Source of the DNA: Hymenobacter edaphi
GTDB lineage: Bacteria; Bacteroidota; Bacteroidia; Cytophagales; Hymenobacteraceae
Direction: 5' to 3'
NCBI RefSeq assembly: GCF_003258365.1
Contig: NZ_QHKM01000002.1
Location: 558,001-622,000 of the forward strand
Length of the DNA stretch: 64,000 nt
The notes under the pieces were generated by a model that ran no database searches, had not been told where the DNA came from, and saw nothing but the letters and a program-made list of their open reading frames with translations. A program made the translations under genes and the position numbers. Each line of letters opens with the position of its first letter. The first letter of the stretch is position 1. Positions 53,354-63,967 of the stretch are shown piece after piece.

Positions 53354-56300
53354 CTACTGCGACAGGCTGTAGCGCAGCTGAAGGCCGCCTTCGGTGGCCG
53401 CGTTCTTGAAGGAGGTAGTGCCGCCGCGGGGCTGCGACACGTTGCGGGTGAAGAAGAACTGCAGATTCAGGCGCTGGTTGATGACGTAGTCGATGGTGGG
53501 GCGCAGCTGTACCTGGCGGTTGCCGTTGGTGACCTGCTGGGTGGCCGTGCCGGGCGAGCCGGCGTCCGGGGCCTGGGTGTCGGGCGCCACCACGTCCACG
53601 ATGCTGCGCTGAATGGTCACGTTGTCGCGGATGGAGAGGTCGAGGCGCATGTTCAGCTCGTTGCGCAGGATGCGCTGCTCGCCCCCGATGCGGAACGGAA
53701 TGCGGAAGCGGTTGGTGGTGTAGCCGAAGCCGATGGTCAGGGTCTTGTTGCGCAATTCCGTAACCTGGGCGTTGGTGGTGTTCAGGGCCAGCATGCGGTC
53801 GAGGCCGTAATCCACGCTGCCGTTGATTTTCTCCAGCGTCTGGAAGTTCACCCCGATCAGCGGCGAGAGACGCTCCGACATGGTCACCTGGTTGATGATG
53901 TAGTACGGAATGTACTGGTTCTGCTCGTTGACCTTTTCGGCCAGGCCCTCGGGCTCGGCGTTGTACTGGGTGGAGGTGGTGTAGCCCAGCACCTGGTAAT
54001 CGGCGGCGTAGGAGTGGCGGATGGCCACCGAGCGGAAGTACTTCTGCACCAGCGGCAGGTTGGAGAGGCCGTTGTAGTCGACGCGCCAGTTGGGCAGCGG
54101 AATCATCTTGAACGGGTCGAACTTCTTGGTCGACACGTCGTCCGACGACTTGCCGCGGTACGCGTCGAGGAAGGCCGGCAGCAGCACGTCCTGCGAGTTG
54201 TAGCCGTAGAGGCCGCCTCTGGCCGTGTTGGCGCTTTGCAGGCGGTTGCGGGCCTGGCGGCGGTTTTCCACGAACCGCTCAAACGCGGCCGAGGTATTGT
54301 TGCTGCGCAAGTCGCCAAACAGCGTGTTGATGGCAATGAAGGTGGTGCTGAACGAGCCCGAACCCAGCGGAATCAGCGACTCGAAGTCCACCACGTCCGA
54401 AATCGGCCGCAGCGTGGCCGTGTCCACCGGCACGCGGTAGAAGGTTTCGCGGTTGCGCACCTTCTGCTGGCGGGCTTCCACCTGGATGTTGAAGTCGCGG
54501 ATGGGCTCCAGCGAGGTGCGCAGCTGCAGGTTTTCGGTGCTCAGCGAGCTAAGCGGCGTGTTCAGCAGGTCGCTGCGCCGGGTGTACCACTCGTTGCGGC
54601 TGGCCATGTCGTAGAGCTCGGGCAGCTCGTACTGCTGGCCCAGGATAAAGGGCACGCCCGGGGCCGTAAAGTCGCTGCTCAGGCCGAACAGGCGGGTTTT
54701 GGGCAGGTAGCCCGGCAGCAGCATGCCGGCCGTACGGGTGTAGGTGAAGTTCAGCGAGCGGGCCGTCATCAACGAGCGGAGCACCGCCTTGAGCACGCGC
54801 AGCTCCGGGCCCTTGGCCGAGTCGGCTGCGGCCTTGTCTTCGGGCAGGCCTTTGGCATCGGGGGCGCCGCGGCGCAGGCGGTCCATGGTGCTCTGGCCGG
54901 CGGCCTTGCCGGCGGTGCCCCCGGCCGGGGCGTTGTTGATGATGTTGAGGAACTTAACCTTGTTGTAGAGCTTCACCAGGTCGATGCGGCCGTTCAAGCT
55001 CACGTCGCGGCTGTTCTGAATGGTATTGCCGATGTTGACTGCTTCGGTGAGGGTGTCGCCCAGCGCGTTCAGCGGGGCCCGGATGGCCGTGGAGGCTGCC
55101 TGCCAGCTGTAGTTGGCCGCGTAGCGCGCATCGGCCGACAGCCAGTCGGTGAGCGGGAACTTGTCGAGCGGCAGGCGGTAGGTCAGCGCCACGGTCTGGT
55201 TGAAGTTCGTGGTGCGGCCGCCCTTCTGCAGGTTGCGCTTGATCAGGTCGCGGTTGTCCTGCGCGGTCTGCGAGTTGCCGAGGGTGGTGCCCGGATTCTC
55301 GTCGACGCTGCTGCGGTTGGTGGCGGTGTAGTCCAGAATCAGGCTGCGCGTCAAATCCCACTTCAGGTCGTAGATGCGGTTGATGAAGAAGCTTTTCTGG
55401 AACACGCCCGGAATGCCCTCGGACGACGGAATCTGGCCCTGGGCCTGGGTGCGCTGCAAAAACCGCTCGTTGTAGCGGCGGTCCAGGTCGGCGCGGAAGG
55501 CAAAGCGCGAAGGCAGGGGCGTGAAGTTCAGCTCCTTCAGCAGCTTCAGGTAGGGCGAGTCGAACAGCTTCACCTTGCTCAGCGGCTCGAAGGCCTTGGG
55601 CGTGGGCTGGTAGGTGTAAGCCAGCGCCCCGGTGTAGGTGCGGGTGAAGTCGCGGTCGGTCTGGATATCGGTGTGGGTGCGCTCGGTCAGCGAGTAGCTC
55701 AGCGCCAGGTTCTCGATGTCGTAGGGCTTGGGCTTGCGCTCCGGGTTGGTGCGCTCCTTCCGCACGTTGAGCAGACTGATGGACTTGCTCTTGGTCTGGT
55801 CGGTCACTTCCCGTCGATAAGCGGCGCGGTCCTGGTCGTTGGCAAACTTGCTGCTCAGCGACTGGGTCAGCTTCATGTCCGGGTCGAGCGGGTCGTACTG
55901 GGGGGAGCGAATTTCGGCGCCCGCCTGCAGCAGCACCGGCACGCGCAGGCCCAGCTTCTCGGGCAGAAACTTCTCGGCGGCCACGGCGGCATTCACGTCG
56001 CCGCGGGCCACGTTGTCGAGCGAGCGTTGGGAGGGGCGGTCCTGCAGCGAGCCGAAGCCCACCGAGGTGAAGGCCCCGGTGGCGGTGATGTTGGCCACGT
56101 CGGCCAGGCGGGTGTTGAAGCGCGCCGTGGCGGCCCAGCCGTCCGACTGGTCGAAGTCCTTCACCCGCAGCTCGTCGGCCCAGAGGCACAGCGACTGGTC
56201 GACGCCGTTGTCGGCGGGGTTTTGCACCCCGATCATCAGGCCCTGCAGGGCGCTCAGGTCGGGGTTGCCGAGCACGGTGATTTCGCCGATGGCCGTTTCC

Positions 56301-59300
56301 CCGTTGGTCAGCTTCATCTCGTACTTCACCGTGAAGGGCACCAGCAGGCTGAACCCGGCCTCGGCGCGGCGGGCCTTGGCGTCGATGAAGGCCTGCAGCG
56401 GAATGTCCACGCGGTTGGCCACCGGCCAGATGTTGTCCACGCTGCTGTCGGTGCTCTTGGTAATGGTCAGCGGCAGCGTGTACTGGTAGTAGTTCTGGGT
56501 GTAGTCGGTGCCGAAGCGGATAAAGCTTTCCACCTGCCCGTCCTGCAGGTTGCGGTTGTCCGACTCGGCGTGCAGAAACAGCTTCAGGCGCTTGTAGCGC
56601 AGCAGGTTCAGGCTCACGTTCTTGTAGGCCGCCTTGGCGTAGCCGTCGCGCAGGCCCTCCACGCACAGGCGCAGCGACTGTTCGTTCTGGTCGCGCACGC
56701 TCGTGGTCGAGCCGTACTCCCGGTCGCGGCGGATATCGGGCGGGGTCACGTACGGGATGGCCGTGCCCTGGCCGTTGGAGGCACCGTTTTCCTCGATGCC
56801 CACCGTCGAAATGGCGAAGGCATCGGCGTCGGTGGCGCAGTTGAGGCACGGCGGCGCGCCGGGCTCGGAAATGACGCTGAGGTAGCGGCGCCACTGGTTG
56901 GCCACGAACTGCATCTGCACGAAGCGCAGCACCGCCGGCTGGCTCCAGCCGGTCATGTACATGCGCAGGAAGCGGATGGACTTGAAGCCGAAGTCCTGCT
57001 GCGCGCCCTGAATGCCGGTGTACTGGCGAATCGGAATGCGGAACTGGTACCACGACACGTCGTCGCCGTTGACGCGGTTGGTCACCTTGTCCACGATGAA
57101 GTTGCGGCCCACCTCCAGCTGCCCGGCCCCGGTGGGGGTGAGCGGAATGCGGTACTCGTAGTACTGCTCCGTGTCGCTGATGACGTTGTCGCGGTTCAGG
57201 TCTTCCTTGTCGGGGAAGGCCGTGGAGCTCTGCGTGCCGCTGGTGGCGCGCGAGTTGCCCTCCATGCCGTTGTAGTACTTGTAGCGGCCCAGCACCTTGG
57301 TGTCGTTCTGGTCGTAGAACGCGTCGAGGTGGTGGCGGAAGTTGTCGGCCGAGGGGTCCTCGAAGCCCGCGTAGCCGGGAATGGCGCGGAAGAAGTTCTG
57401 CTCGTCGCTCGAGGTCAGGCCGTCAAGGCCGATGTCCTGCCGGTCGCGGCCGTTGGGCGCGTTGCTGAACGCGTCGGTGAGGAACTGCAGGCGCGTGACG
57501 CGGCCCCAGATGCTCTCCTGCAGGTTGGTCTGCGCGTCGGTATCGGGCAGGCCGTTCTCAAACTCGTACACCCCGTCGTTCAGCAGGTCCTCCGACACGG
57601 TGCCGAGGTTGAAGAACAGCTCGCCGCCGGTGGAGTTGGGCGTTTTCGGCGTCGCCGGGTCCGAGTCGTCGATGGTGTTGTGCTGGTTGTTCTGGCTGGC
57701 GATGAACGGGTCCATCAGCCAGAACTCCAGGTACTCCACGTTGGCGTTGTCGAAGTCGGTGTCGAAGGTGATTTCGCGCGAAATGCCGCCGTAGTTCTGC
57801 CGGTTGCGCTGCGGGTTGTTCGGGTTCAGGAAGCGCCCGTCGCCCGATACGTTGGGGTTGTAGTTGTACTGGCCGCGCTCCGAGGGGAAGTAGGCCAGGT
57901 CGAAGGTGTTTTCGTAGGTGTTGCCCAGCGGCCCGTTGTCGCGGTTCGGGAATACCTCCGAGCGCGGTACGCCCCGCACGTAGTGGTTGCGCAAATCCTC
58001 GGCCGACACGTTGTTGGGCTTCGAGGGCCCGTTGGTGTAGTAGGTCTGATCGATGGTGTACCAGGCCAGGCGGGCGCGCGAACTGGACACGCCCAGGCTG
58101 CGCTCGGGCAGCTGCTGCTCGCTGATGATGCGCCGCGGCGTGGTGGCCAGGCGCCAGGGGTTGGTCGTGTTGTTGTTGCCGAGCGTGTAGGGCGTGCGGG
58201 CGTTTTCGAAGTCGTCGAGGTACGACACGCCGTTTTCGCCGTTGCCCAGCTGCGAGCGGCCCGGCACAAACTGCGCAAACTCCGCGCTCAGCGCCACCGA
58301 CGACGGCGCCTTCGTGTTCACGAAGGGGAGCATGTCGATGTACTTGGTAAGCACCCGCGACTCGCGGCGCAGGCTCATGTCCAGGCCATAAATTGTATTG
58401 TTGCTTGGCTCGTCGCCCACGTTCACGCGGTTGATGCCCGCGGCCTGGTTTTCGAGCAGGTGCATGATGGTGCCCCCGAAGTTCAGGTCCTCCGACACCC
58501 GGTAGTCGAGGCGGGTGCCCAGCAGCTTGCGGGGCAGCACCTGCACCACGGCGTCGCGCTCAAACTCCACCCGCAGCTCGTTGGCCGAGTTCAGGTAGCT
58601 GGCGTTGAGGATTTTCACCTTGGCCTGGTCGTAGAACACCTGGTAGTCGGCGCCCTCGGTCAGCAGCGTCGAGCCCGAGTACACCCGCACCGAGCCTTCC
58701 GGAATGCGAATGCCGGGCAGCGTGATTTCGTCGGTGGCGGTGGCCGAATAGCGGCCTTTCAGGTAGAACTTGTCCTTTTCCTGCTTCTGCTGCGCGTCGC
58801 TCTGCACCTGCACGTACAGCTCCGGGTACACGTACTTCTGAATCAGCGCCGCCTCGGTGGTCGGGTCGAACTGCTTCTGCAGGTGGTTGCCGAAGGGCTC
58901 CACCACCGGGAAGATGATCTTGCCCAGCTCCGGGTCGATGGTCAGGCCCTGCAGAAAGTCGAAGTTGCCGTCGGACGGCCGGTCGTTGTTGGGGTTGACG
59001 TTGTCCAGGTTCAGCACCTGGGTCAGCGGCCGGTTGGCCACCCGCTCGCCTTCCTTCAGCGAAATAATGTCGACCCCGGTCGCATCGTCCTTGTAAATCA
59101 CATCCAGCCGGAACTGGTCGCGGCTGAGCTGCGAGGCGTTCAGGGCGTAGATGTTCTTCATCATCAAGTCGAACACCGGCAGGTTGCCGGTGCGCAGCCG
59201 GTCGTTGCGCAGGTTCTGGTTGAAGTCGGCCCGGCCCACGCCGGGGTTGGTGGCGCGCAGCAGCTTCAGGAACACCGCCCCGTCGTCGGGCACGTTGGAG

Positions 59301-60874
59301 TAGTCATCCTGCAGTTCGCCCACTTTGTAGGACCTGCCGTTGAAAAAGTACTCAAACGATACGGCCAGCACCTGCTCCGGCAGCAGCGGCGTGTTCAACG
59401 ACACGTAGCCCAGCTGCGAGTTGAAGGTGTACTCGCGCGGGTCGAGCTTGCGGGCCCGCACCCGTTCGTAGTCCACCGTCTTTTCCAGCTGCAGCGAGTT
59501 CTGCAGGAAGCCGTCGATGCCCTGCGCGTCGCGGGTGGCCCCGGCGCCGGTGCGCACCTGGTTAAACAGGGTGTTGATGTCGTTGGCGGCCGGGCGGTCC
59601 TGGCGGCCGTTCAGCAGAAAGCCGCCCCGGTAGGTGCGCAGCGGCTCGCCCACGTCCTGCAGGGCCACCACGTTGCGCAGCGTCTCGGTGGTGCGGTTGT
59701 CGTTGGTGACGTACACTTCCAGGCGGCGGATTTCCACCCCGCTCTGCACCGTGGGCAGGTTGCGGAGCACGGCGTCGTATCGGTCGCGGAAAAAGTGCGC
59801 GAGGAAGAAGTGGCGGTTGGCCTCGTACTGCGAGGCCTTGATTTCAAAGTTGCGCGACTGCGCCCCGTTCTGCACCGTCACCTCGTCGGCGGTGCCGCGC
59901 AGCTGGGCGGCCACGCTGGTCACGCTCAGGCGCCCGAACTGCATCTGGGTTTTCACCCCGAACAGGTTCTGCCCGCCCTGCACCAGCGTGTTGTTCAGGG
60001 GCAACGACACGTTGCCCATCTCCACCTTGCGGATGATGTCGGTGTCGTAGCCCGTGAAGTCGGCCTTGATCTGGTTTTCGAAGTCGAAGGCCGCCCGCGT
60101 GTCGTAGTTGAAGAGGATCTTCAGCTTGTCCCCGATCTGACCGCTCAGGTTCAGGTTGAAGTTCTGCTGGAAGTTGAAGTCGCCGTTGTGGCGCTGGCGC
60201 AGCGTCAGCGAGGGGTTGTCGTTGAAGTTCTGCCGCCAGCCCAGCGAAATGGTGGCCGAGCCGTTGGGGCGGATGTCGATAAAGTCGCCGCCGAAGATGC
60301 GGCCCAGCGTCGGGGCCAGGTAAATCTTCGGAATCAGGCGCTTGGCCGCCGTCGGGTTGCCGGGGCCACCGGCCACGCCGCCCTCCGCCTTGTTGCGGAA
60401 GTAGTTGCGGATGGCCTGCTGCTCCTGCAGCTTCTGGAACTCGGCGTAGCTCAGGCGGGCCGGGTCGCGGTAGTCGATGTCCGGCCCAACATTTTCCTCC
60501 ACGTCCACGTAATCCAGGGAGTCGCCCAGCGTCACCTGCGGCTTCACGTTGGCCGGCAGCGGCAGAATCAGCGGTGAGCGGCGCTGCCGCTCCGTGAGGA
60601 AGTTGCCCGAGCGGTCCTCCGGGGCCACGCGCGGGCGGCGGCTGCCGCGGTAGCGCACGGTGTCGCCGGGCACCGGCCGGGTGGTATCCGGCAGGGCCTG
60701 GAGCAAGGGTGCGTGCAGGCGCGACGTTTGCAGCCAGCTCCAGAGCTGGGAAAACGCGAACGAGCGGCCACCCGCCGGCTCGGCCTGTGACCACCAGGTC
60801 AGCAGCGACGCAGCAACGACGGAAGAGAGGGTGGTGAGAGACTTAGTACGGGTGGTCAAGCAAGGGCGAAACAA
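53354..60874 (-). CDS. sprA: T9SS outer-membrane translocon protein SprA
   Basis: The 2506-residue protein has the length and sequence of SprA, the giant beta-barrel through which type IX cargo crosses the outer membrane. Diagnostic segments include YSEFQKLQEQQAIRNYFRNK-type (here LSYAEFQKLQEQQ) near residue 145, GGDFIDIRPNGSATISLGW near 195 and FNLNLSGQIGDKLKILFNYD near 240, then repeated barrel strands. No ATG exists between the ruvA stop and the signal sequence. TTG 60874 (or TTG 60859) is the likely start, 24 bp after ruvA and in the same frame. The leader LSSVVAASLLTWWSQAEPA is a plausible signal peptide. Confidence 0.95.
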   Translation of the reverse strand: MFRPCLTTRTKSLTTLSSVVAASLLTWWSQAEPAGGRSFAFSQLWSWLQTSRLHAPLLQALPDTTRPVPGDTVRYRGSRRPRVAPEDRSGNFLTERQRRSPLILPLPANVKPQVTLGDSLDYVDVEENVGPDIDYRDPARLSYAEFQKLQEQQAIRNYFRNKAEGGVAGGPGNPTAAKRLIPKIYLAPTLGRIFGGDFIDIRPNGSATISLGWRQNFNDNPSLTLRQRHNGDFNFQQNFNLNLSGQIGDKLKILFNYDTRAAFDFENQIKADFTGYDTDIIRKVEMGNVSLPLNNTLVQGGQNLFGVKTQMQFGRLSVTSVAAQLRGTADEVTVQNGAQSRNFEIKASQYEANRHFFLAHFFRDRYDAVLRNLPTVQSGVEIRRLEVYVTNDNRTTETLRNVVALQDVGEPLRTYRGGFLLNGRQDRPAANDINTLFNQVRTGAGATRDAQGIDGFLQNSLQLEKTVDYERVRARKLDPREYTFNSQLGYVSLNTPLLPEQVLAVSFEYFFNGRSYKVGELQDDYSNVPDDGAVFLKLLRATNPGVGRADFNQNLRNDRLRTGNLPVFDLMMKNIYALNASQLSRDQFRLDVIYKDDATGVDIISLKEGERVANRPLTQVLNLDNVNPNNDRPSDGNFDFLQGLTIDPELGKIIFPVVEPFGNHLQKQFDPTTEAALIQKYVYPELYVQVQSDAQQKQEKDKFYLKGRYSATATDEITLPGIRIPEGSVRVYSGSTLLTEGADYQVFYDQAKVKILNASYLNSANELRVEFERDAVVQVLPRKLLGTRLDYRVSEDLNFGGTIMHLLENQAAGINRVNVGDEPSNNTIYGLDMSLRRESRVLTKYIDMLPFVNTKAPSSVALSAEFAQFVPGRSQLGNGENGVSYLDDFENARTPYTLGNNNTTNPWRLATTPRRIISEQQLPERSLGVSSSRARLAWYTIDQTYYTNGPSKPNNVSAEDLRNHYVRGVPRSEVFPNRDNGPLGNTYENTFDLAYFPSERGQYNYNPNVSGDGRFLNPNNPQRNRQNYGGISREITFDTDFDNANVEYLEFWLMDPFIASQNNQHNTIDDSDPATPKTPNSTGGELFFNLGTVSEDLLNDGVYEFENGLPDTDAQTNLQESIWGRVTRLQFLTDAFSNAPNGRDRQDIGLDGLTSSDEQNFFRAIPGYAGFEDPSADNFRHHLDAFYDQNDTKVLGRYKYYNGMEGNSRATSGTQSSTAFPDKEDLNRDNVISDTEQYYEYRIPLTPTGAGQLEVGRNFIVDKVTNRVNGDDVSWYQFRIPIRQYTGIQGAQQDFGFKSIRFLRMYMTGWSQPAVLRFVQMQFVANQWRRYLSVISEPGAPPCLNCATDADAFAISTVGIEENGASNGQGTAIPYVTPPDIRRDREYGSTTSVRDQNEQSLRLCVEGLRDGYAKAAYKNVSLNLLRYKRLKLFLHAESDNRNLQDGQVESFIRFGTDYTQNYYQYTLPLTITKSTDSSVDNIWPVANRVDIPLQAFIDAKARRAEAGFSLLVPFTVKYEMKLTNGETAIGEITVLGNPDLSALQGLMIGVQNPADNGVDQSLCLWADELRVKDFDQSDGWAATARFNTRLADVANITATGAFTSVGFGSLQDRPSQRSLDNVARGDVNAAVAAEKFLPEKLGLRVPVLLQAGAEIRSPQYDPLDPDMKLTQSLSSKFANDQDRAAYRREVTDQTKSKSISLLNVRKERTNPERKPKPYDIENLALSYSLTERTHTDIQTDRDFTRTYTGALAYTYQPTPKAFEPLSKVKLFDSPYLKLLKELNFTPLPSRFAFRADLDRRYNERFLQRTQAQGQIPSSEGIPGVFQKSFFINRIYDLKWDLTRSLILDYTATNRSSVDENPGTTLGNSQTAQDNRDLIKRNLQKGGRTTNFNQTVALTYRLPLDKFPLTDWLSADARYAANYSWQAASTAIRAPLNALGDTLTEAVNIGNTIQNSRDVSLNGRIDLVKLYNKVKFLNIINNAPAGGTAGKAAGQSTMDRLRRGAPDAKGLPEDKAAADSAKGPELRVLKAVLRSLMTARSLNFTYTRTAGMLLPGYLPKTRLFGLSSDFTAPGVPFILGQQYELPELYDMASRNEWYTRRSDLLNTPLSSLSTENLQLRTSLEPIRDFNIQVEARQQKVRNRETFYRVPVDTATLRPISDVVDFESLIPLGSGSFSTTFIAINTLFGDLRSNNTSAAFERFVENRRQARNRLQSANTARGGLYGYNSQDVLLPAFLDAYRGKSSDDVSTKKFDPFKMIPLPNWRVDYNGLSNLPLVQKYFRSVAIRHSYAADYQVLGYTTSTQYNAEPEGLAEKVNEQNQYIPYYIINQVTMSERLSPLIGVNFQTLEKINGSVDYGLDRMLALNTTNAQVTELRNKTLTIGFGYTTNRFRIPFRIGGEQRILRNELNMRLDLSIRDNVTIQRSIVDVVAPDTQAPDAGSPGTATQQVTNGNRQVQLRPTIDYVINQRLNLQFFFTRNVSQPRGGTTSFKNAATEGGLQLRYSLSQ

Positions 60875-60898
60875 AAGGGCCCGAAGGCCCGCGAAAAC

Positions 60899-61504
60899 CT
60901 AATTCGACTTAAGAGCAAATTTAATTAATTCCTCCACGCTCAGGTCGTTGCCGTGCTTCTGCTGAATGCTATCCAACGTCTTCTCGGCCACGGCCCGCGC
61001 AAAGCCCAGCGTCACTAGCGCGGCTAACGCTTCCGAGCGGTTTGTATTGTGCTGCCGCGCCAGCGGCACGGTATCCACGCCCGCTTTGGCCAGCAGCTCG
61101 TCCTTGCGCAGCTTGTCGCGCAAGTCCAGCACGATGCGCTGGGCCGTTTTCGGCCCCACGCCCTTGATGGCCTGAATCGAGCGCACATCTTCCTGCACAA
61201 TGGCCTGCCGGATTTCGCCCACCGACATCGAAGATACGATAACAATGCCCGTACCCGGCCCAATACCCGACACCGAAATCAGGTGCATGAACAGCGCCTT
61301 CTCGTTCGGGTCGAGAAACCCGTAGAGCGCGTGCGCGTCTTCCTTGATGTGCTGGTAGGTGTAGAGCTTGGCCTTTTCGCCCTCGGCGGGCAGCTTGGAG
61401 TAGGTGGCCAGCGAAATCTTCACTTCGTAGCCCACGCCCTGCACATCGACGATGGCCAGGGTAGGGTCTTTGTAAGCAAGTTTACCGTCGAGGTAGGCAA
61501 TCAT
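60899..61504 (-). CDS. ruvA: Holliday junction branch migration protein RuvA
   Basis: The 201-residue protein has the OB-fold start MIAYLDGKLAYKDPTLAIVD, two helix-hairpin-helix motifs (LISVSGIGPGTG and IKGVGPKTAQRI) and a short C-terminal domain that contacts RuvB. Length is normal. It is followed 24 bp later by sprA with no terminator, so the two are probably co-transcribed. ATG 61504 is the natural start. Confidence 0.96.
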   Translation of the reverse strand: MIAYLDGKLAYKDPTLAIVDVQGVGYEVKISLATYSKLPAEGEKAKLYTYQHIKEDAHALYGFLDPNEKALFMHLISVSGIGPGTGIVIVSSMSVGEIRQAIVQEDVRSIQAIKGVGPKTAQRIVLDLRDKLRKDELLAKAGVDTVPLARQHNTNRSEALAALVTLGFARAVAEKTLDSIQQKHGNDLSVEELIKFALKSN

Positions 61505-61693
61505 TGGTTTGCTAAAGAAGTTAGGAGGTGGAAGCTGGGAGGTAGAAGCCCGCAACTTCAGTTAAACCGGTTTTTTGCAACGCAAAAAGCGCAGTTGGAA
61601 ATTCCCGGCTCCTGAGCTTTTGCGATGCTAAAAATATTGGATTACGACTGCGAAATTGTTCTGATTCCCAACTCCTGACTCCTAGCTTGTTCC
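61505..61693. other. Short intergenic region between maeB and ruvA
   Basis: Contains short repeated words such as GGAGGTGG/GGGAGGTAG and AACTCCTGACTCCTAG. No clear promoter pair or terminator is visible. Confidence 0.4.
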
Positions 61694-63967
61694 TTACAGC
61701 GGCTGATTATAAGTCTGCGCGTCCGACACGGCAATGGCGGTGATGTTGACGATGTCGCGCACCGAAGCGCCGAGCTGCAGGATGTGCACCGGCTTGCGCA
61801 TGCCCATCAGCACCGGCCCGATGACCTCGGCGCCGCCAATTTCCTGCAGCACCTTGTAGGCGATGTTGCCGGACGTCAGGCCGGGGAAAATCAGCGTGTT
61901 GGCGCCTTTTTCGGCCAGCTCCGAGAAGGGGTAGTGCTCCTGCAGCAGGTGGCGGTTCAGGGCCGTGTTGGCCTGCATCTCGCCGTCCAGGATCAAATCG
62001 GGGAAGCGGCGCTTGGCCAGCTCGGTGGCCCGGCGCATCTTGTCGGGCAGCGGGCCGGTATTCGAGCCGAAGTTGGAGTAGCTCAGCACGGCAATGCGCG
62101 GCTCGGTGTCGAAGAAGCGCACGGCCCGGGCCGTCAGGCCGATGATGTCGACCAGCTGCTCGGCCGTGGGGTCGATGTTGACGGTGGTATCGGCGAAGAA
62201 GAACGGGCCCTTGCGGTGCAGCACGATGTACATGCCCGCGGCCCGCTGCACGCCGTCTTCCACCCCGATGATCTGGAAGGCGGGCAGAATGCTCTTGCCG
62301 TAGTCCTTGGTCAGGCCGGTGATGTAGGCGTCGGCCTCGCCGGTGTCCAGCATCATGGCGCCGAAGTAGTTCCGCTCGCGCATCAGGCGCTTGGCTTCGT
62401 AGAGCGTCATGCCCTTGCGCTGCCGCTTGCGGAACAGCAGGTCGGCGTACTCGTCGCGCTTGGCCTCGTGCTCCTGCAGGATGTCGATGATCTGGCAGCC
62501 TTCCAGGTCGAGGTTGTTTTCGCGGGCAATCTTCTCAATCCGCTCCCGGCGGCCCAGCAGGATGGGCAGGGCAATGCCCTCATCGTGGGCAATCTGGGCG
62601 GCTTTGAGGATTTTGTAGTTGTCGGCCTCGGGGTACACCACGCGCTTGGGGGCCGAGCGGGCCCGCGAAGTGATGCGGTTCATCAGCTTCTGGTTGACGC
62701 CGAGGCGGGCGCGCAGCTCGTCCTCGTAGGCCGTCCAGTCGGTAATCTGGATGCGCGCCACGCCGCTTTCCATGGCCGCCTTGGCTACGGCCGGGCTTAG
62801 CGTGGTAATCAGGCGCGGGTCGAGGGGCTTGGGAATCAGGTAGGTGCGGCCGAAGGTGAGCGTATTGTCGCCGTAGGCCTTGTTCACCATGTCGGGCACG
62901 GGCTCCTTGGCCAGCTCCGTCAGGGCGTGCACGGCGGCCAGCTTCATGGCCTCGTTGATTTCCGTGGCGCGCACGTCGAGGGCCCCGCGGAAGATGTAAG
63001 GGAAGCCCAGCACGTTGTTGACCTGGTTCGGATGGTCCGAGCGGCCGGTGGCCATGATGATGTCCTCGCGGGTGCTCAGGGCCAGCTCGTAGGCAATTTC
63101 CGGGTCGGGGTTGGCCAGGGCGAAAACGATGGGGTCGTTGGCCATCTTCAGCAGCAGCTCCGGGGCCAGCACGTTGGCCGCCGAGAGGCCCAGGAAGAAG
63201 TCGGCGCCTTCCATGGCCTCGGCCAGCGAGGTGACGGGCCGGTCGGTGGCAAACTGCATCTGCAGGGGCGCCAGGTCGGTGCGGCCGGGGTGAATCACGC
63301 CGTCCTTGTCGAACACCACCACGTTTTCGCGCTTCATACCCAGTTCCAGGTACAGGCGCAGGCAGCTCACGGCGGCGGCACCGGCCCCACTGACCACCAC
63401 CTGAATTTCGTCGATTTTCTTGCCGACGACTTCCAGGGCGCTCAGCAGCGCGGCCGACGAAATGATGGCCGTGCCGTGCTGGTCGTCGTGCATCAGCGGA
63501 ATGTTCATCTGCTCGCGCAGGGCCGTTTCGATGGCGAAGCACTCCGGGGCCTTGATGTCCTCCAGGTTGATGCCGCCGAAGGTGGGCTCCAGGGCCTTCA
63601 CCACGCGGATAAACTCGTCGGGGTCGGTGGCGTCGATTTCAATGTCGAAGCAGTCGATACCGGCGAACTTCTTGAACAGCACGCCTTTGCCTTCCATTAC
63701 GGGCTTGGAAGCGGCCGGGCCGATGTTGCCCAGGCCCAGTACGGCGGTGCCGTTGCTGATAACGGCTACCAGGTTGCCCTTGGCCGTGTACTTGTAGACG
63801 TCGTCGGGGTTGGCGGCAATTTCCTTGCAGGGTTCGGCCACGCCCGGCGAGTACGCCAGGGCCAGGTCGAGCTGGGTGCTGACGGGCTTGGTGGGCACCA
63901 CCTCGATTTTGCCGGCGGGGTTTTGCTGGTGGTAGTTAAGCGCGTCTTCCTTGTTTATCTTCAGCAT
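61694..63967 (-). CDS. maeB: NADP-dependent malic enzyme with phosphotransacetylase-like C-terminus
   Basis: The 757-residue protein is the long MaeB form. Residues 1-430 are malic enzyme: [30 protein letters not shown], the [10 protein letters not shown] metal/substrate site and [16 protein letters not shown] for the dinucleotide. Residues about 430-757 resemble phosphate acetyltransferase ([34 protein letters not shown], and ending in [15 protein letters not shown]). The enzyme decarboxylates malate to pyruvate; the C-terminal part is usually regulatory (acetyl-CoA binding). ATG 63967 is preferred to an upstream ATG at 63988. It heads the run ending at the M28 gene. Confidence 0.95.
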   Translation of the reverse strand: MLKINKEDALNYHQQNPAGKIEVVPTKPVSTQLDLALAYSPGVAEPCKEIAANPDDVYKYTAKGNLVAVISNGTAVLGLGNIGPAASKPVMEGKGVLFKKFAGIDCFDIEIDATDPDEFIRVVKALEPTFGGINLEDIKAPECFAIETALREQMNIPLMHDDQHGTAIISSAALLSALEVVGKKIDEIQVVVSGAGAAAVSCLRLYLELGMKRENVVVFDKDGVIHPGRTDLAPLQMQFATDRPVTSLAEAMEGADFFLGLSAANVLAPELLLKMANDPIVFALANPDPEIAYELALSTREDIIMATGRSDHPNQVNNVLGFPYIFRGALDVRATEINEAMKLAAVHALTELAKEPVPDMVNKAYGDNTLTFGRTYLIPKPLDPRLITTLSPAVAKAAMESGVARIQITDWTAYEDELRARLGVNQKLMNRITSRARSAPKRVVYPEADNYKILKAAQIAHDEGIALPILLGRRERIEKIARENNLDLEGCQIIDILQEHEAKRDEYADLLFRKRQRKGMTLYEAKRLMRERNYFGAMMLDTGEADAYITGLTKDYGKSILPAFQIIGVEDGVQRAAGMYIVLHRKGPFFFADTTVNIDPTAEQLVDIIGLTARAVRFFDTEPRIAVLSYSNFGSNTGPLPDKMRRATELAKRRFPDLILDGEMQANTALNRHLLQEHYPFSELAEKGANTLIFPGLTSGNIAYKVLQEIGGAEVIGPVLMGMRKPVHILQLGASVRDIVNITAIAVSDAQTYNQPL

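Noticed and set aside
54014-60577. 2187-codon open frame antisense to sprA
   Set aside because: Shadow of sprA codon bias; no domain or signal, and rich in V/H/Q/R/G.
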